Positions 46,137 through 58,260 are shown, counted from the first letter of the stretch. The stretch is 64,000 nt of DNA from Eledone cirrhosa (GCA_964016885.1 OZ024744.1:65849735-65913734), one strand, 5' to 3'. Notes: a model not told the origin generated them from the sequence alone. A program made the numbers and translations.

Positions 46137-46237
46137 CAGGATGTCCCCCCCAAAATGTATACATACTTTCATTACCTGTACAGGCAATATTTATTAGATT
46201 GCTGTTGAAGTGTGTATACATTTTTTAGGACACCCTG
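46137..46237. mobile_element. Tc1/mariner-like MITE, 101 bp
   Basis: Inverted ends CAGGATGTCCCCCCCAAAA and, reverse complemented, CAGGGTGTCCTAAAAAATG, both continuing into TGTATACA. TA dinucleotides flank each side, matching the TA target of Tc1/mariner elements. No coding capacity. Confidence 0.7.
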
Positions 46238-46240
46238 TGT

Positions 46241-46465
46241 ACAAAGTATTACTGGTTTCGATGTATTAGTAAAATTCATCTTATCAAATGTTAAGTATTA
46301 CAATTAAAAAGAATTAATTCTTATGAATTCTCTTTATATATACTTTATATATATTATAAAACTCTTTTTTTTCAATAATGTCATTTTGACGAATCAAAGA
46401 AAAGAAAAAAAAAAGGAAAAACAGACCCTTAAATATATTTTCAGTGCTATTTCTCTCTCTCTCTA

Positions 46466-46500
<35 letters not shown>

Positions 46501-46520
46501 TATATATATATATATAGATA
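46241..46520. repeat. Repeat family F4, copy 2, with CT and TA microsatellites
   Basis: GGTTTCGATGTATTAGTAAA and TCATCTTATCAAATGTTAAG as in 26820-26930. Then a block shared with 26690-26780 in the same relative layout, and (CT)n to 46486. Confidence 0.7.
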
Positions 46521-46734
46521 TATATATATATATATATATGTGTCAAATTTTCCTGAGTCGGTTTTTTAATTGTTCTGGTCCTAGCGGCTTGCTTCAATTT
46601 GCATAGCTGACTAAACGTAATGTTATAACTCTAAGGTAAAATTCCTTATTGAGTGCTTTAGCTGCACTTTCCGACTGCATGCATTTGTTAGCTTGCCTGC
46701 AACCAGAGCTTCGATTATGCTGTACTACCTTCTT

Positions 46735-47491
46735 GTATATATATATATATATATATATAAAAGCGAGGATGTGTGTGTGTCTGTGGAAAAATTTGGACAC
46801 CTAAGGCTTTTACAATTCCCAACCGAATTTGACCAAATGTTCTGTGCACGTTGCACCTGTCGCTAAGATGGTCACATCACAAATTTTTTTCAAATCAACC
46901 CACGTTGAGCAATAAAAAATCGATAGCAAAATTTTTTTTTCTAAAGTGCATGATATAAGGGAGATAACAATGAAGACAAAATCCTTATGGGATTTTCCAT
47001 GGAAATTAAAAGTTGCAATTACTTTTACATTTTTCGAGGTTTTTTTACCAAATGTGAGGCAGGCATTGCCTATGCCGTCGAGGTAATACAAGAAGATTAT
47101 TTTTTCTAAAGTGTAGGCTGTAAGGGAGAAATCAATCTAAAAACAATCCTTAAGGGACTTTCCATTCAAACCGTTGGGACCTACAACTTTTACATTTTTA
47201 ATGTAATTTCGTCCACATTTGAGGCAGGCATTATCTATGCTTCCAGGATATTGTGAATTTATTAAAAAAAACTATTATTACAATGAAGAAATCAGTTAAA
47301 ACAAAATTTTCCTTCATTATCAGCATAGTTTTATGTGTACAAAGATTGAACTAAATATTCGTTTGCATTAATTATTGAAGACTTCTGCTTATCTTGACAG
47401 GTTGGGGACAAATCATTTTCTTCTTTTACTTCCTAGATGTATATTCTTAGCATAATTTCAAACCCTGGGCAACGCCGGGTAAATCTGCTAG
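46735..47491 (+). mobile_element. Helitron-like non-autonomous element
   Basis: Right end: ACCCTGGGCAACGCCGGGT, able to form a hairpin, followed by AAATCTG and the terminal CTAG at 47488-47491, then T. Left part: TATATAAAAGCGAGGATGTG, matching the TATATAAAACTGAGGATGTC start of the 61.2-kb element. The exact left end is obscured by (TA)n. No Rep/helicase coding. 3' hairpin plus CTAG is the Helitron signature. Confidence 0.7.
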
Positions 47492-47546
<55 letters not shown>

Positions 47547-47659
47547 TATGAGAACAGATAAAATTTAAACAAAGAATCGCTGCTTTCACCCTTAATTACG
47601 ATATATATATATGTGTGTGTGTGTATGTGTGTATGCACACGGACTGAAACATACATCTA
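47492..47659. repeat. (TA)n, family G fragment and GT tract
   Basis: TA repeat to 47540, then AACAGATAAAATTTAAACAA and AGAATCGCTGCTTTCACCCT of family G (47546-47600), then GT repeat. Confidence 0.7.
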
Positions 47660-47985
47660 GTGGGCACCTCAAAACCACTATACCACCCACCCATACACCT
47701 TTCATGCCTCAACACCTACTTCTGTTTACACCACCCTTACGCTGTAAAGGTATTGTGTTGATATTACAAGAAAAAGCACCCAGCCCACACTGTAAAATGG
47801 TTGTGTAGGAGTCACAATATAAAGCACCCAGAATACACTGTAAATGTAGTTGGCATTAGGAAGGGCATCCAGCTGTAGAAAGCTAGCCAGAAACAGTTCT
47901 ATGTGAGCAAGACATGGTCACCTGACCCAACTTGCCTCAAACACATCATGCTAACATTGAAAATGGACGTTAAACGATGATAATG
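47660..47985 (+). repeat. LINE-A 3' UTR and tail
   Basis: CACCCACCCATACACCTTTC to AATGGACGTTAAACGATGAT. Contains three CACTGTAAA blocks and GGCATTAGGAAGGGCATCCA. Confidence 0.78.
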
Positions 47986-48040
47986 ATATATATATATATA
48001 TTTTCAATTTCAGTTTTGCATTTTCATATATTTCATAACC

Positions 48041-48200
48041 CCTCTGTCTGATGAACGAACTAGACATATGTTAATACTGTCTAGGGTCCTGAAACCTTTG
48101 GTAATGGAGTAATTATATATTGTGTTGTTCACTTTCTAATTAAATAGCTCTGTTTTATACATAGAACACTCTTTTTTCGTTTAATTTTTCTTTGGAAATA
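48041..48200 (+). repeat. Foldback family F3, copy 3, with hammerhead-like core
   Basis: CTGATGA at 48048-48054, a hairpin CTAGACA / TGTCTAG, then GAAAC at 48091-48095. F3 continues: CTTTGGTAATGGAGTAATTA, TAAATAGCTCTG and AGAACACTC. Confidence 0.75.
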
Positions 48201-48233
48201 CTTAACACACACACATACACACATACACAAGGT

Positions 48234-48460
48234 TAGCTAGACATGCTCACCGACATCCAGAGTTGACACTGCACTCAGTGCTCCTGTGGGAGCCCCTGCA
48301 TGGACACACTGGAAGAGGAAGACCGAGGTTAACATATGTTGATGCCCTAAGGACAGACAGTGGTCTGTTGGAGACGCAGGAGATGGCAGCGATAATGAGG
48401 GACAGAGATCGCTGGAGAGAACTTGTCCATGGATCTCGGGAATTTTACCTTCCCTAGATA
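48234..48460 (+). pseudogene. LINE-F C-terminal remnant
   Basis: The plus frame reads GHTGRGRPRLTYVDALRTDS, GLLETQEMAAIMRDRDRWRE and LVHGSREF before a stop. This is a typical C-terminus of a further non-LTR retrotransposon family. The rest is absent. Confidence 0.75.
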
Positions 48461-48849
48461 TATCATCATCATCATCATATATATATATAAATGTATATAG
48501 TTATATCTGTTTATATACAAAGTGGGTAACCGAGATTGTGACAATGTGTATATAAATGTACACATTTTTAATATAGAGACATGTAAATATATATATACAG
48601 ATATGACTTTATCGTATTCTTCATATGTGCTGTGAAACCTAACATAGTCAACACTTTGAAGTCATTGTCAACCTTTTCTTAGAAAATATAAATTCAATAA
48701 TCTGTATGTAGAGAGTGTTAATTCAGTTAATGTTTGTTTTTATGTATTGGTCATACACACACACACACACACACATATATATACATACATATTTATATAT
48801 ATATATGTATGTATATATATATAGACACAAACACAGACACACATATACA

Positions 48850-48884
<35 letters not shown>
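48461..48884. repeat. TA/CA microsatellites around a short unassigned stretch
   Basis: GAT and TA repeats at 48465-48490, unassigned AT-rich to about 48755, then CA and TA repeats. Confidence 0.75.
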
Positions 48885-48886
<2 letters not shown>

Positions 48887-50060
48887 TCATCATCATCATC
48901 AACGTTTAACGTCCGTGTTCCACGCTTGCATGGGTTTGGACGGGGGTAGTCCCACTTGAGGCAAGAGTGATTGTCTTGCTCGCATAGGACTGTCTGGCAG
49001 GTTTTCTACAGTTGGATGCCCTTCCTAGCACCAACCACATTTACAGTGTGGGTCTGGGAGGTTTTTACCGTGTTGCCTACACGGCCACATTACAGCGTGG
49101 ACTGTGTGTTTTTTTGTCGTGACACCTACACGATCTCATTTGTTTCGGCCTCGATGGCGCGGCACCAACATAACTTTACATAGAACGGGGTGGTGTGGAT
49201 GGGGTGGGGGTGGTGGTGGTGGGACTGGGTGTATTTTGTTAGAGATGCCTACTGGCTGGAGTAGGTTTTACTATATATTTAGGTAAGGCGGGTCTTCTCT
49301 GTTACTGAGTACCGCCAAAGGTCTCGGTCCAGTGACATTGTCTTGGAGAGGTGTAAGTGTGTGATGTCGGAGTTTATCAGCTCGTCCCAGGTTTTTCTAG
49401 GTCTGCCTATTCCGTGACTACCGTCTATCTTTATTGTCCTGCACTTTGTTATACAGCTATCGACTTTCATGCGCATCACGTGTCCATACCAACGTAGCCT
49501 TCTCTCGAGTAAACAACATCTGATCCCTCTTATCTCTAATTTTTTCCTTAGTTCGTTTATGCTTTGCCGTTCACGTATATTACTGTTACACATCCAGCGG
49601 AGCATGCAAGCTTCGTTCCTCTCTAGTCTGCACACAATGCCCAGGTCTCACTGCCATGCAGCATTGCTGTTCGTATGCAGGCATCGTACAACCTGCCTTT
49701 CATTTTTAGTGAGAACCCTTTAGCAGCTAATAGTGGTATAAGCTCTCTGAACTTTTTCCAACCAGTTCTGACTCTAGCTACAGTACTTTCAGGGCACCCT
49801 CCCCCACTGCTGATTTTATCGCCCAGGTAACGGAAGCTGTCCACTATTTCTATGGAACCCTCTGCGCAATTGAAAGAGCTAGTATTTTGTGGGCACTTGC
49901 TGCTACTTATTGCACCAGAGCACCGGCCACATGTAAAATCTATGTTCTTAGTTAGCTTACCTGTGATCCCACTACATCTTTTATGCACCCATACTTTGCA
50001 TTTAGGACATAAAATGGAGTTTCTACCTACGCCTTTCCTACACACCGAGCACGACCATAT
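48885..50060 (-). pseudogene. LINE-A 3' end with Cys/His finger, about 1.2 kb
   Basis: GAT tail complement at the left, 3' UTR, then minus-strand coding: SCSVCRKGVGRNSILCPKCK and VWVHKRCSGITGKL (Cys/His finger, about 50060-49905), FTCGRCSGAISSSKCPQNTS, IEIVDSFRYLGDKISSGGGC, KMKGRLYDACIRTAMLHGSE, RWMCNSNIRERQSINELRKK and RRLRWYGHVMRMKVDSC. The longest LINE-A copy other than 51.3-54.7 kb and 23.6 kb on this strand. The frame is open from about 50114 to 49623, then resumes to 49279 in another frame. Confidence 0.9.
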
Positions 50061-50087
50061 ATATATATATATATATAAGTAGAAGTG

Positions 50088-50620
50088 GTATTTAATTTGT
50101 TGGAAGTCCGACAAACATAAATGTTTATAACTGATTTAGAGCACTCAACAGTTTCCTGGAGTAAATATTCAATGATATTAAATAAATGGAAACTATATTT
50201 ATAAAACCATATTTATTTTATTATATATATTTCAAGGGTACCAAAACACATTGGTACGCTTTCATCAGATAAAATACAAAGTTTGTTTTATAAATAGACA
50301 CATACCCATGAAAATCATACCTTTTCGGTTGGATATTCTCTGGATAGTGGAAAAATATTAGGGATTTTCAAACTTATGGGTGAATATGCAAATGAATATG
50401 TAAACCCATAAGTTTGAAAAATCCCTAATATATTCTCACAATCCAGAGAATATCCAACCAATAAGGGATGATTTTCATGGGTATGTCTCTATTTATAAAA
50501 CAAACTTTGTATTTTATCTGATGAAAGCATACCAATGTGTCTTGGTACCCTTGATATATATATAATAAAATAAATATGGTTTTATAAATATAGTTTCCAT
50601 TTATTTAATATCATTGTATC
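50088..50620. repeat. Foldback family F2, copy 2
   Basis: Arms of about 207 bp (50172-50378 and 50404-50614) with a loop of about 24 bp. The ends match copy 1 (AAATGGAAACTATATTTATA, TTCAAGGGTACCAAAACAC), but the inner part of the arms (GGATATTCTCTGGATAGTGG) is absent from copy 1. The left extension (GAGCACTCAACAGTTTCCTG) pairs with copy 1's right extension. Hammerhead-like core on the minus strand at 50268-50230. Confidence 0.9.
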
Positions 50621-50831
50621 ATCATCATCATCACCGTTTTACGTCCGTTCTTCCATGCTAGCATGGGTTAGACGGGTTGGCCTGTTGTGGGCAGTGTCTG
50701 GTCGGCTGACCATATGTATGTATATGTATGAGTATATATTGAAACATTTATATGTCTATGTGCTGTGAGCACACATACACACACATATATATCATCATCA
50801 TCATCATATATATGTACCTATATATATATGT
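50621..50831 (-). repeat. LINE-A tail fragment and microsatellite
   Basis: 50621-50712: TCATCATCACCGTTTTACGT, CCATGCTAGCATGGGTTAGA and GGCAGTGTCTGGTCGGCTGA, identical in kind to the 3' end of the 51.3-kb LINE. The remainder is TA/GAT-rich. Confidence 0.8.
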
Positions 50832-51156
50832 ATCATCATCATCATCATCATTTCATTTTACGTTCACTTTTCCCTGCTTGCAAGGGTGGGACGGGAACTG
50901 ATTCTGGCTTGATTTCTACAGCTGGATGCCCTTCTTAACACCAACCGCTTTTTTGCCATGGCACCTCCACAACCACTTTGCAGTGGAATGATAGGGACCC
51001 CAGTCCTATCATCTCATTTCTACAGCTGAGTAAACTGGAGCAATGTGAAATAAAGTGTCTTGCTCAAGGAAACAACACATCACTTGGTCTGAGAATTGAA
51101 CTCACAACCTTTCGATTGCAAGGGCAATGCTTTAACCACTAAGCCATGTGCCTCCA
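50832..51156 (-). repeat. SINE-B with short tail deletion
   Basis: Complete head and tail, but the CTCATTTACAGTGAGTGCTG segment after ACACCAACC is deleted. Confidence 0.9.
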
Positions 51157-51332
51157 TGTATATATATATATATATATATACACAGTGCACACACACACAT
51201 ATATATGTGTGTGTGTGTATGTGTGTACATGCATACATATACATATAACATACGTACATACATATATATACATATATACATATATACATATATACATAAT
51301 ATATGTGTGTCAGTCTCTTTGTGTCCCTATAT
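51157..51332. repeat. TA/CA microsatellite
   Basis: (TA)n and (CA/GT)n with no other feature. Confidence 0.85.
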
Positions 51333-54300
51333 ATCATCATCATCATCACCGTTTTACGTCCGTTCTTCCATGCTAGCATGGGTTAGACGGGTTGTCCTGT
51401 TGTGGGCAGTGTCTGGTCGGCTAACCATGCCTTGCTTATACAGGAACTGATTTTGGCTTGATTTCTATAGCTGGATGCCCTTCCTAACACCAACCTCATT
51501 TACAGTGTGGGCTGGGTGCTTTTTTGCCGTGGCACCTCCACGACCACTTTGCAGTGGGAGGGTGTGGGGGCATATTGTCTATATGCTTCAGCTTGTACCC
51601 ATGGGAGGTCGGGTACTCTGTATTACTGCGTGACGCCAGAGGTCACAGTCGTGTGTCATCGCCTTTGAGAGGTGTAATTGGGTAAGGTTGGCTTTTATCA
51701 CCTCATCCCAGGTCTTCTTGGGTCTCCCCACTCCGCGGTTTCCAATGACTTCTAGTGCTCTGCACCTTTTTATGCAGCTGTCATCCTTCATACGCATCCC
51801 ATGTGCATACCAACACAACCGCCTCTCCTGCACACAGCATTTGATTCCTCTTATGCTCAGTCTCTCTCTCAATTCATTTATGGGTTGCCATTTGCGTATA
51901 TTACTATTACACATCCATCGGAGCATGCAGGCTTCGTTTCTTTCTAATCTACGTACGTCTTCCACCTTCAGCGCCCAGGTCTCACTACCATGTAACATTG
52001 CTGTTCGTATACACGCATCATACAGTCTGCCTTTCATTTTGAGGGAAAAGCCTTTTGCAGCTAGCAGTGGCAGTAGTTCCCTGAACTTCTTCCATCCCGT
52101 TCTTACCCTAGTTATTGTACTTTCTGAACACCCACCTCCGCTGCTAATTCGGTAACCTAGGTAGCAGAAGCTGTCTACTGTTTCTACAGAGCCCTCCCAG
52201 AGATTGGTGGTACTTGTTTCCTGTGGCTGTTTGCTGCTTGCTGTCCCAGCACAGCTGCTACATGTGAAGCCTACATTCTTAATTAAGCTTCCTGAGATTC
52301 CGCTACATCTCTTGTGTACCCATTGTTTGCATTTGGGGCAGAGAATGGAGTTCCTACCTACACCTTTCCTACATACTGAGCAAGGCCATTTCCCTGAGGG
52401 GATCTGGGTTCTGTTTTCTAGTCTACTTACATGGACCTTAGTCTTTGTCAGGTTGACTTTGAGACCCTTTCTTTCTAATCCCTACTTCCAAGTTTGGAAT
52501 TTCTTCTCTAGTTCTACCATAGATTCAGCTATAAGTGCGAGGTCATTTGCATACAGGAGTCCCTATGGGCATCCGGTCTTAAACTCCTCCGTTATTGCCT
52601 GCAGGACTATGATGAACAGGAGAAGGCTGAGAACAGAGCCCTGGTGGACACCAACCTGTACGCTAAATTCCTCGCTATACTCATTGTTAATCCTAACTTT
52701 ACTGACTGCTCCCCTATACATGGCTTGTACAGCTTTCACAAGCCATTCATCTACTCCTAGTTTTCTAAGAGCCCACCAGATTATAGCACGTGGAACTCTG
52801 TCAAAGGCTTTCTTGAGATCGACGAATGCCAGGTAGAGTGGCTTACTTTTAGCTAGGTACTTTTGATGTAACTGCCTCACAAGGAAGAGGGCGTCAGTGG
52901 TGCCTCTTCCTGGTACAAACCCAAATTGCATCTCATCTAATTTCACCCGGTCCCTAATCAAATGTGCTATAACTCTTTCTGTTACTTTCATGACCTGTTC
53001 CATCAGCTTTATACCTCTATAGTTTCCTCTATCTAGTGCATCACCTTTACCTTTGTAGCAGTTGACAATGATGCTACTGCACCAATCTTTTGGTATGACA
53101 CCTAGTATTACCTGGTTAACAATACGTGTGGTTATAGTGTGACCTACAGACCCAGATACCTTCAGCATCTTGGCAGCTATACCCGATGGACCGGTTGCCT
53201 TCCCCATCTTCATATCTTTGATTGCCTTACTTACTACGCTGCTGCTGACTTGTACTCTATAGGGTCTACTTGGGGTAGGGTCTCTTCTTCCCATGCATTC
53301 TCTTCATTTAGTAATCTATCATAATGGCTCTTCCATGCATCTTTCTTCTCAGCACTTGTGAGGGCAAGCTCACCTTTATCATTCCGGATACATTTCTCTC
53401 CAATGACATCACAACTCTCTCTGACACATTGCCTCGCAATCTTGAACACCTCCTGTTTCTGGTCCCCACGTTGCAAAACATGCTTGAATTTTCTATCCTT
53501 TGCTTCCCTCCTAGCTAAGTATACTTGTCGCCTAGCTTCCCTCTTGGTCTCTATGTAATGTACCCTGCTTCCCCCGTTCTTCCATTCTTTCCATTCTCTT
53601 GGCCTTAACTGCCTCATCTACCTTATTGTTCCACCACCAAGTCACTCTCCTCCTGCTTGTGGTCTTACTCCAGCCACAGACCTCATCTGTCGCCTCTAGT
53701 AAGTTATTTTTTAGGAACTCCCAGTGCTCTTCTACATTGAATGTCTATCTGTTCTTTACTGTCGTAGGCGTTGAGTAAAATATCTTTAAATCTAGCTGAG
53801 GGGGTCTTTCTTCTCCAGGTTGGTCTCTGTTTCCAGGTTCGTCTAGTTCTGACCGTGAGGTCGCTGACAACTAGGCTATGTTGCGAGGTACATTCCTCAC
53901 TAGGGAAGGCTTTTGTGTTTATGACCGTCCATCTGTCATGTCCTCTGATGAGGATAAAATCTATCTGACTAGAATGCTCCCCTGATCTATAGGTGATCAG
54001 GTGGTTGTCAGGTTTTTTGAAGTTTGTGTTACATATCGACATGTCATTGGCGTCGCAGAATTCTAGAAGTCTGAATCCTTCTTCATTTCTTGTGCCAAGC
54101 CCATGGCCTCCATGGACTCTATTGAAGCCGTCACAGTGTTTACCTACGTGTCCGTTAAAATCTCCTGCAATGATTAGGAAGTCATTGTCGTTTGTTAGAG
54201 CAATAGTGTGCATTAGGGACTCATAAAACCTATCCTTAAGTTCGTCTGGCAACCCCGATTGGGGTGCGTAAGCTGATATTATTGTGGTAATTATTTTATT

Positions 54301-54712
54301 TAGGACTAGTCTGAGTTTAATGATTCTTGCATTTACCCTGTACACTGAGATTACTTTATCTACCCACTTGTCAGCTAGTAGTATACCTACACCACCCATC
54401 CCATCGTCATTTCCCACCCAGAAAAATTTGTAGCACCGACTTTTTTCCTACAAGGACTCTAGCAGACTCTCCTCTCCATCTAGTCTCTTGCACACAGCAT
54501 ACATCTATTTCCTTTCGCTCTAGCATCTCTACAATTTCTCCTGCTCTTCCTTTCATTGTGCTTACATTGATTGTACCAACTCGGAGTTTTGGGTAATTGT
54601 CAACATTCAATGGTAAGGGTCGATTTTTGCTGGGGTGTGCGTGTACTTCCTGTCTCTGAATTGAAGCTTCACATGGGTGCTTGGTAGCTCGCGGATTCAT
54701 ATTCATTTTCAT
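51333..54712 (-). mobile_element. LINE-A, nearly full-length RTE-like retrotransposon, inactive
   Basis: Order along the minus strand. Apurinic-type endonuclease (54600-53730): TINVSTMKGRAGE, CVQETRWRGE, ISAYAPQSG, IIAGDFNGHVG, SQIDFILIRG and SQHSLVVSDL. Linker with ARREAKDRKFKHVLQRGDQK. RT (53230-52540): AFVDLKKAFDRVPRAIIWWA, VGVHQGSVLSLLLFIIVLQA, then YAND instead of YADD at 52553-52542. Cys/His finger (52400-52270): CSVCRKG, CPKCKQWVHKRCSG, CSSC. C-terminal region to 51600 with RWMCNSNIRKWQPINELRER and GRPKKTWDEVIKAN. The 3' UTR ends in (GAT)n. An A-run frameshift lies near 54430, further breaks near 53690 and 53265, TAG at 52565-52563 replaces Trp, and a second TAG follows the RT. The Asp-to-Asn change in the catalytic motif means this RT would be dead even without the stops. 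Confidence 0.93.
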
Positions 54713-55335
54713 TTATTAATTCAAGGTTGCTCCATTTATTCTCAGCTCATCCTTACATAATGGTAGGAAAATTTAGGGCTAGAAGAACAGTAGTGGTGGT
54801 AATAATGGCAGGGTGTGTTGGGCTGGGACGGGGGAGGAGAGAGGTAGGTAGTAGTAGAAATGGCAGGGTCTGATGGGGTTGGTAGTGGGTGAGAGGGGCA
54901 TACTGAGGTTTGATTGGTCGAATAGGCTATGGTGGTGTGAGGGGGTGGGTGGGAGGGAAATTGTGAGGTAGGTAGCCAAATCATGGCCTGTAGCATCTCA
55001 TGGCAAAATAGACGGATAGGAGTAGATGACTTTGAAGAGAAAGCGAACTGATAAATAAAACAACACTAATAATAGTGTAAGAGAGAGGAGGAGAGTAGAT
55101 GACTTCGTAGAGAGGCAGCATGGTAGAGAAAAAGAGGGTAAAAATAAATGTGTTGTGGAAGCTAGTGAAGTGATAAATACAGCAATAATTGTGTGAGCAG
55201 AACATTTGCAATTGGGGAAATAGAGGGATACCTGGAAGATTTGTATGGATAGATGGCTGGAACGTGGTTAAGCAGCTCGAGTGATTCATTTTAGCCTTTC
55301 AGAGTCAAGTGTGTCTTATCTCTTCAAGAACTTCA
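54713..55335 (-). other. Possible LINE-A 5' UTR and unassigned sequence
   Basis: 54713-54980 is G-rich on the plus strand and lies directly upstream of the LINE-A start on the minus strand, so it may be its 5' UTR. The 5' boundary is unknown. 54981-55335 shows no recognised feature. Confidence 0.45.
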
Positions 55336-55339
55336 AGAT

Positions 55340-55600
55340 GAGTGAGGAAGGAATATACATACATAACACACATACACACGCATGCACACACACACAGGCA
55401 TATATATATTTTTATAAGCAACAGTATCTGTTTTTGTAAGTATAGCAGATTTCATATCATAAACCACACACACACACACACATGCACACACACATACAGA
55501 CACATACACACACACAACCACATATATATACATACACATACACACACATTATATATATATATATGTATATATATGTATATATACATACATTTATATATAT
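55340..55600. repeat. CA/TA microsatellite
   Basis: Two CA-rich blocks around a short unique piece at 55400-55465. Confidence 0.88.
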
Positions 55601-56196
55601 GGTATCTGAACTGAATAAACAGACCCCACCCTCACCCCGGTAATGTGGTGACACCAAGGTTGTTTGTTGTTGAGATTGAATTTCTATGGGTCAAAAGTCT
55701 TCTAGTTTATCTAAAATATCATGAACAACACTGTTAATACTGATGTATGTTGCCACCTAGACAGATAGAAACTTATATTAACTAGTTCCGGTGAGCCAGC
55801 CAACCAGCAGAGTTAAACGAGTTTAGTTTAACAGAGCTGAGCTGAGCTGTATGTGCCATATGACACATATGGCACAATCCATAGCCTTTTACTTTGAACT
55901 TGGGTTTATGTAGTTGTTATTTATTCCGGGGCATTTGGTACAAGCTAAATATTTAATTACTTCCATGTCAACCAACCAGAATTCCTAGAATTGCTTTGAT
56001 TATACAGTATTGAGTTGCTTACACACTTCCTCTCTTCTTTCTCGTATATATAATATATATTTATAGTTTAATCTTTTAACCCTTTCAAAAATGTATCTCT
56101 ATTGAGATACACTGTACTTCAATTAATCATTGGAGATAACTCTAGTTTTAGAACTGTTGAGTGATAGGAAGTTGTGAATTTGTAATTTAGAAACTC
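55601..56196. other. Unassigned sequence
   Basis: No repeat or exon recognised. Contains the short inverted motif ATGTGCCATATGACACATAT near 55850. Confidence 0.5.
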
Positions 56197-56492
56197 AAAA
56201 TGAAGGGCAGACTGTATGATGCGTGTATACGAACAGCAATGTTACACGGTAGTGAGACCTAGGTGCTGTCTGTGGAAGACTTGCGTAGATTAGAAAGAAA
56301 CGAAGCCTGCACGCTCCGATGGATGTGTAATAGTAACATAAGTGAACGGCAAAGCATAAACGAATTGAGAGAGAGACTGAACATAAGAGGAATCAAATGT
56401 TGTGTGCAGGAGAGGAGGTTGCGTTGGTATGGACATGTGATGCATATGAAGGATGACAGCTGCATAAAAAGGTGCAGAGCACTAGAAGTGTA
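56197..56492 (+). pseudogene. LINE-A C-terminal fragment
   Basis: The plus frame KMKGRLYDACIRTAMLHGSE, a stop, then VEDLRRLERNEACTLRWMCN, INELRERLNIRGIKCCVQER and RLRWYGHVMHMKDDSCIKRC. Both ends are truncated; the 3' UTR is lost. Confidence 0.88.
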
Positions 56493-56539
56493 CAGCACTA
56501 CCCTCCAGGGTTTATACACCCAACCTCGAATATTTCTCA

Positions 56540-56965
56540 GTCAAACAATGTTGCTTTTTCTTCTTCTTCTTCTTCTCCCCCCCCCCCTCCTCCTTCTTCT
56601 TCTCCCACTTATTCCTGAGAGGGTCGTGGGGGCAGAGTCCTCAAACACTCCTTCCAACCAGTCCTGTCAGAAGTAACCATCTCCAACTGATCCAGCTGGA
56701 TCCCCAAGAAAGACTAGCGAAGCCCTGAGTCTCCAGTCAGTTGGTTTCGTCTGTAAAATCTGTCCAGCAATTCTTTCCTGAGACATTCTAACCACATAGT
56801 ATCAGAACTTGATCTTTCAATTTGGAGAAGTAGTGGCTCTACCTGGAGTGACTCTCTAATCTCTGAGCTACACACTCCATCGAGTAACGTTACTCCAAAG
56901 ACCCTTTGGAGGAATCTCATTTTTGCTGCTTGTATTTGAGATCGCATTCTTTCGGTCATTATCCA
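56540..56965 (-). pseudogene. LINE-D 3' end with GAA tail
   Basis: Minus-strand frame MTERMRSQIQAAKMRFLQRV, FGVTLLDGVCSSEIRESLQV and EPLLLQIERSS, decaying downstream. At its 3' end (left) lies (TTCTTC)n/C11, the complement of a GAA/G tract, as in the 3.5-kb copy. Confidence 0.8.
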
Positions 56966-57842
56966 AGATAATGGAGCTTCTAAATTTCAAATTTTAAAAA
57001 AAAAATCAATGGACAATTTGGAGGGATTTACTAAAATTATTAATCATTTCATTATTAATTTAGTATTTGTAACACAACAAAAGGTTCTTATATAAAAAAA
57101 ATATGTTGGATGATATTAATTTACATAGGAACCTTTTAAAACAGGTTCATAGAACTAGAAGTATTTGGGGGGGGGGGTATGAAAAGGGTTAAAGTATTCA
57201 CATTCCTCATGTTATCAAACTTTTGTGCCGCATTCCAGCTGTTAATAAATGCATTAGTCTTTTGGGGCAATAAAATGTAAAAGCAACAGGCATCAAATTC
57301 TCCTTACAAGAAGGTTACACGCAAACACAATGGGACAAAAACTCAGCAAGCAAGTGTGTAACAAGTGCTACAAAGGGCTGAGCTAAAGAGGCATCTTTAA
57401 ATCATCCAATGCTATATACACAAATAGGATTTTGATGTTGTGACTCACTCACGAAACTATGCAACAAATACTACAACACACGCTCAAGTAGACAAAAACA
57501 AAAAAAAAGAGAGAAAAAAAATGTGGATATTTAATAACATAAACTAGGAGCCATCTCATCAGTTTCTGTTCAATTTGTAACCAAAATCAAATTTTAAGAG
57601 GAATTCCTTGCTCTGTTGCTCATGCAAAGAAAAGGAGACAGTGAATCACGTTTTTGATAACATTCGATGACCTTCCTAATAAATCACTGAAAATAGTGGA
57701 GAGGGAGGCATCTGTTAGCATGTACATGACCTGGTGGAAAGGTATTCACCAATGTGCCTGACCTGGGGAGAGGATATTTCTCTTCTCTTCATATGTACAG
57801 ACACATGCTTCATAAGCTTAGGAATTTCTATGCACACATATC

Positions 57843-57845
<3 letters not shown>
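56966..57845. other. Mostly unassigned sequence
   Basis: 56966-57075 resembles the 110-bp repeat family of 765-1310. The rest has no recognised feature apart from a G10 run near 57167. Confidence 0.5.

Positions 57846-58260
<415 letters not shown>

Noticed and set aside
46810..47091. 93-codon frame on the minus strand
   Set aside because: Lies inside the Helitron-like element, with no recognised domain; likely chance.
55846..55880. Short palindrome around CATATG as an operator or promoter site
   Set aside because: Too short and common in AT-rich sequence to interpret.
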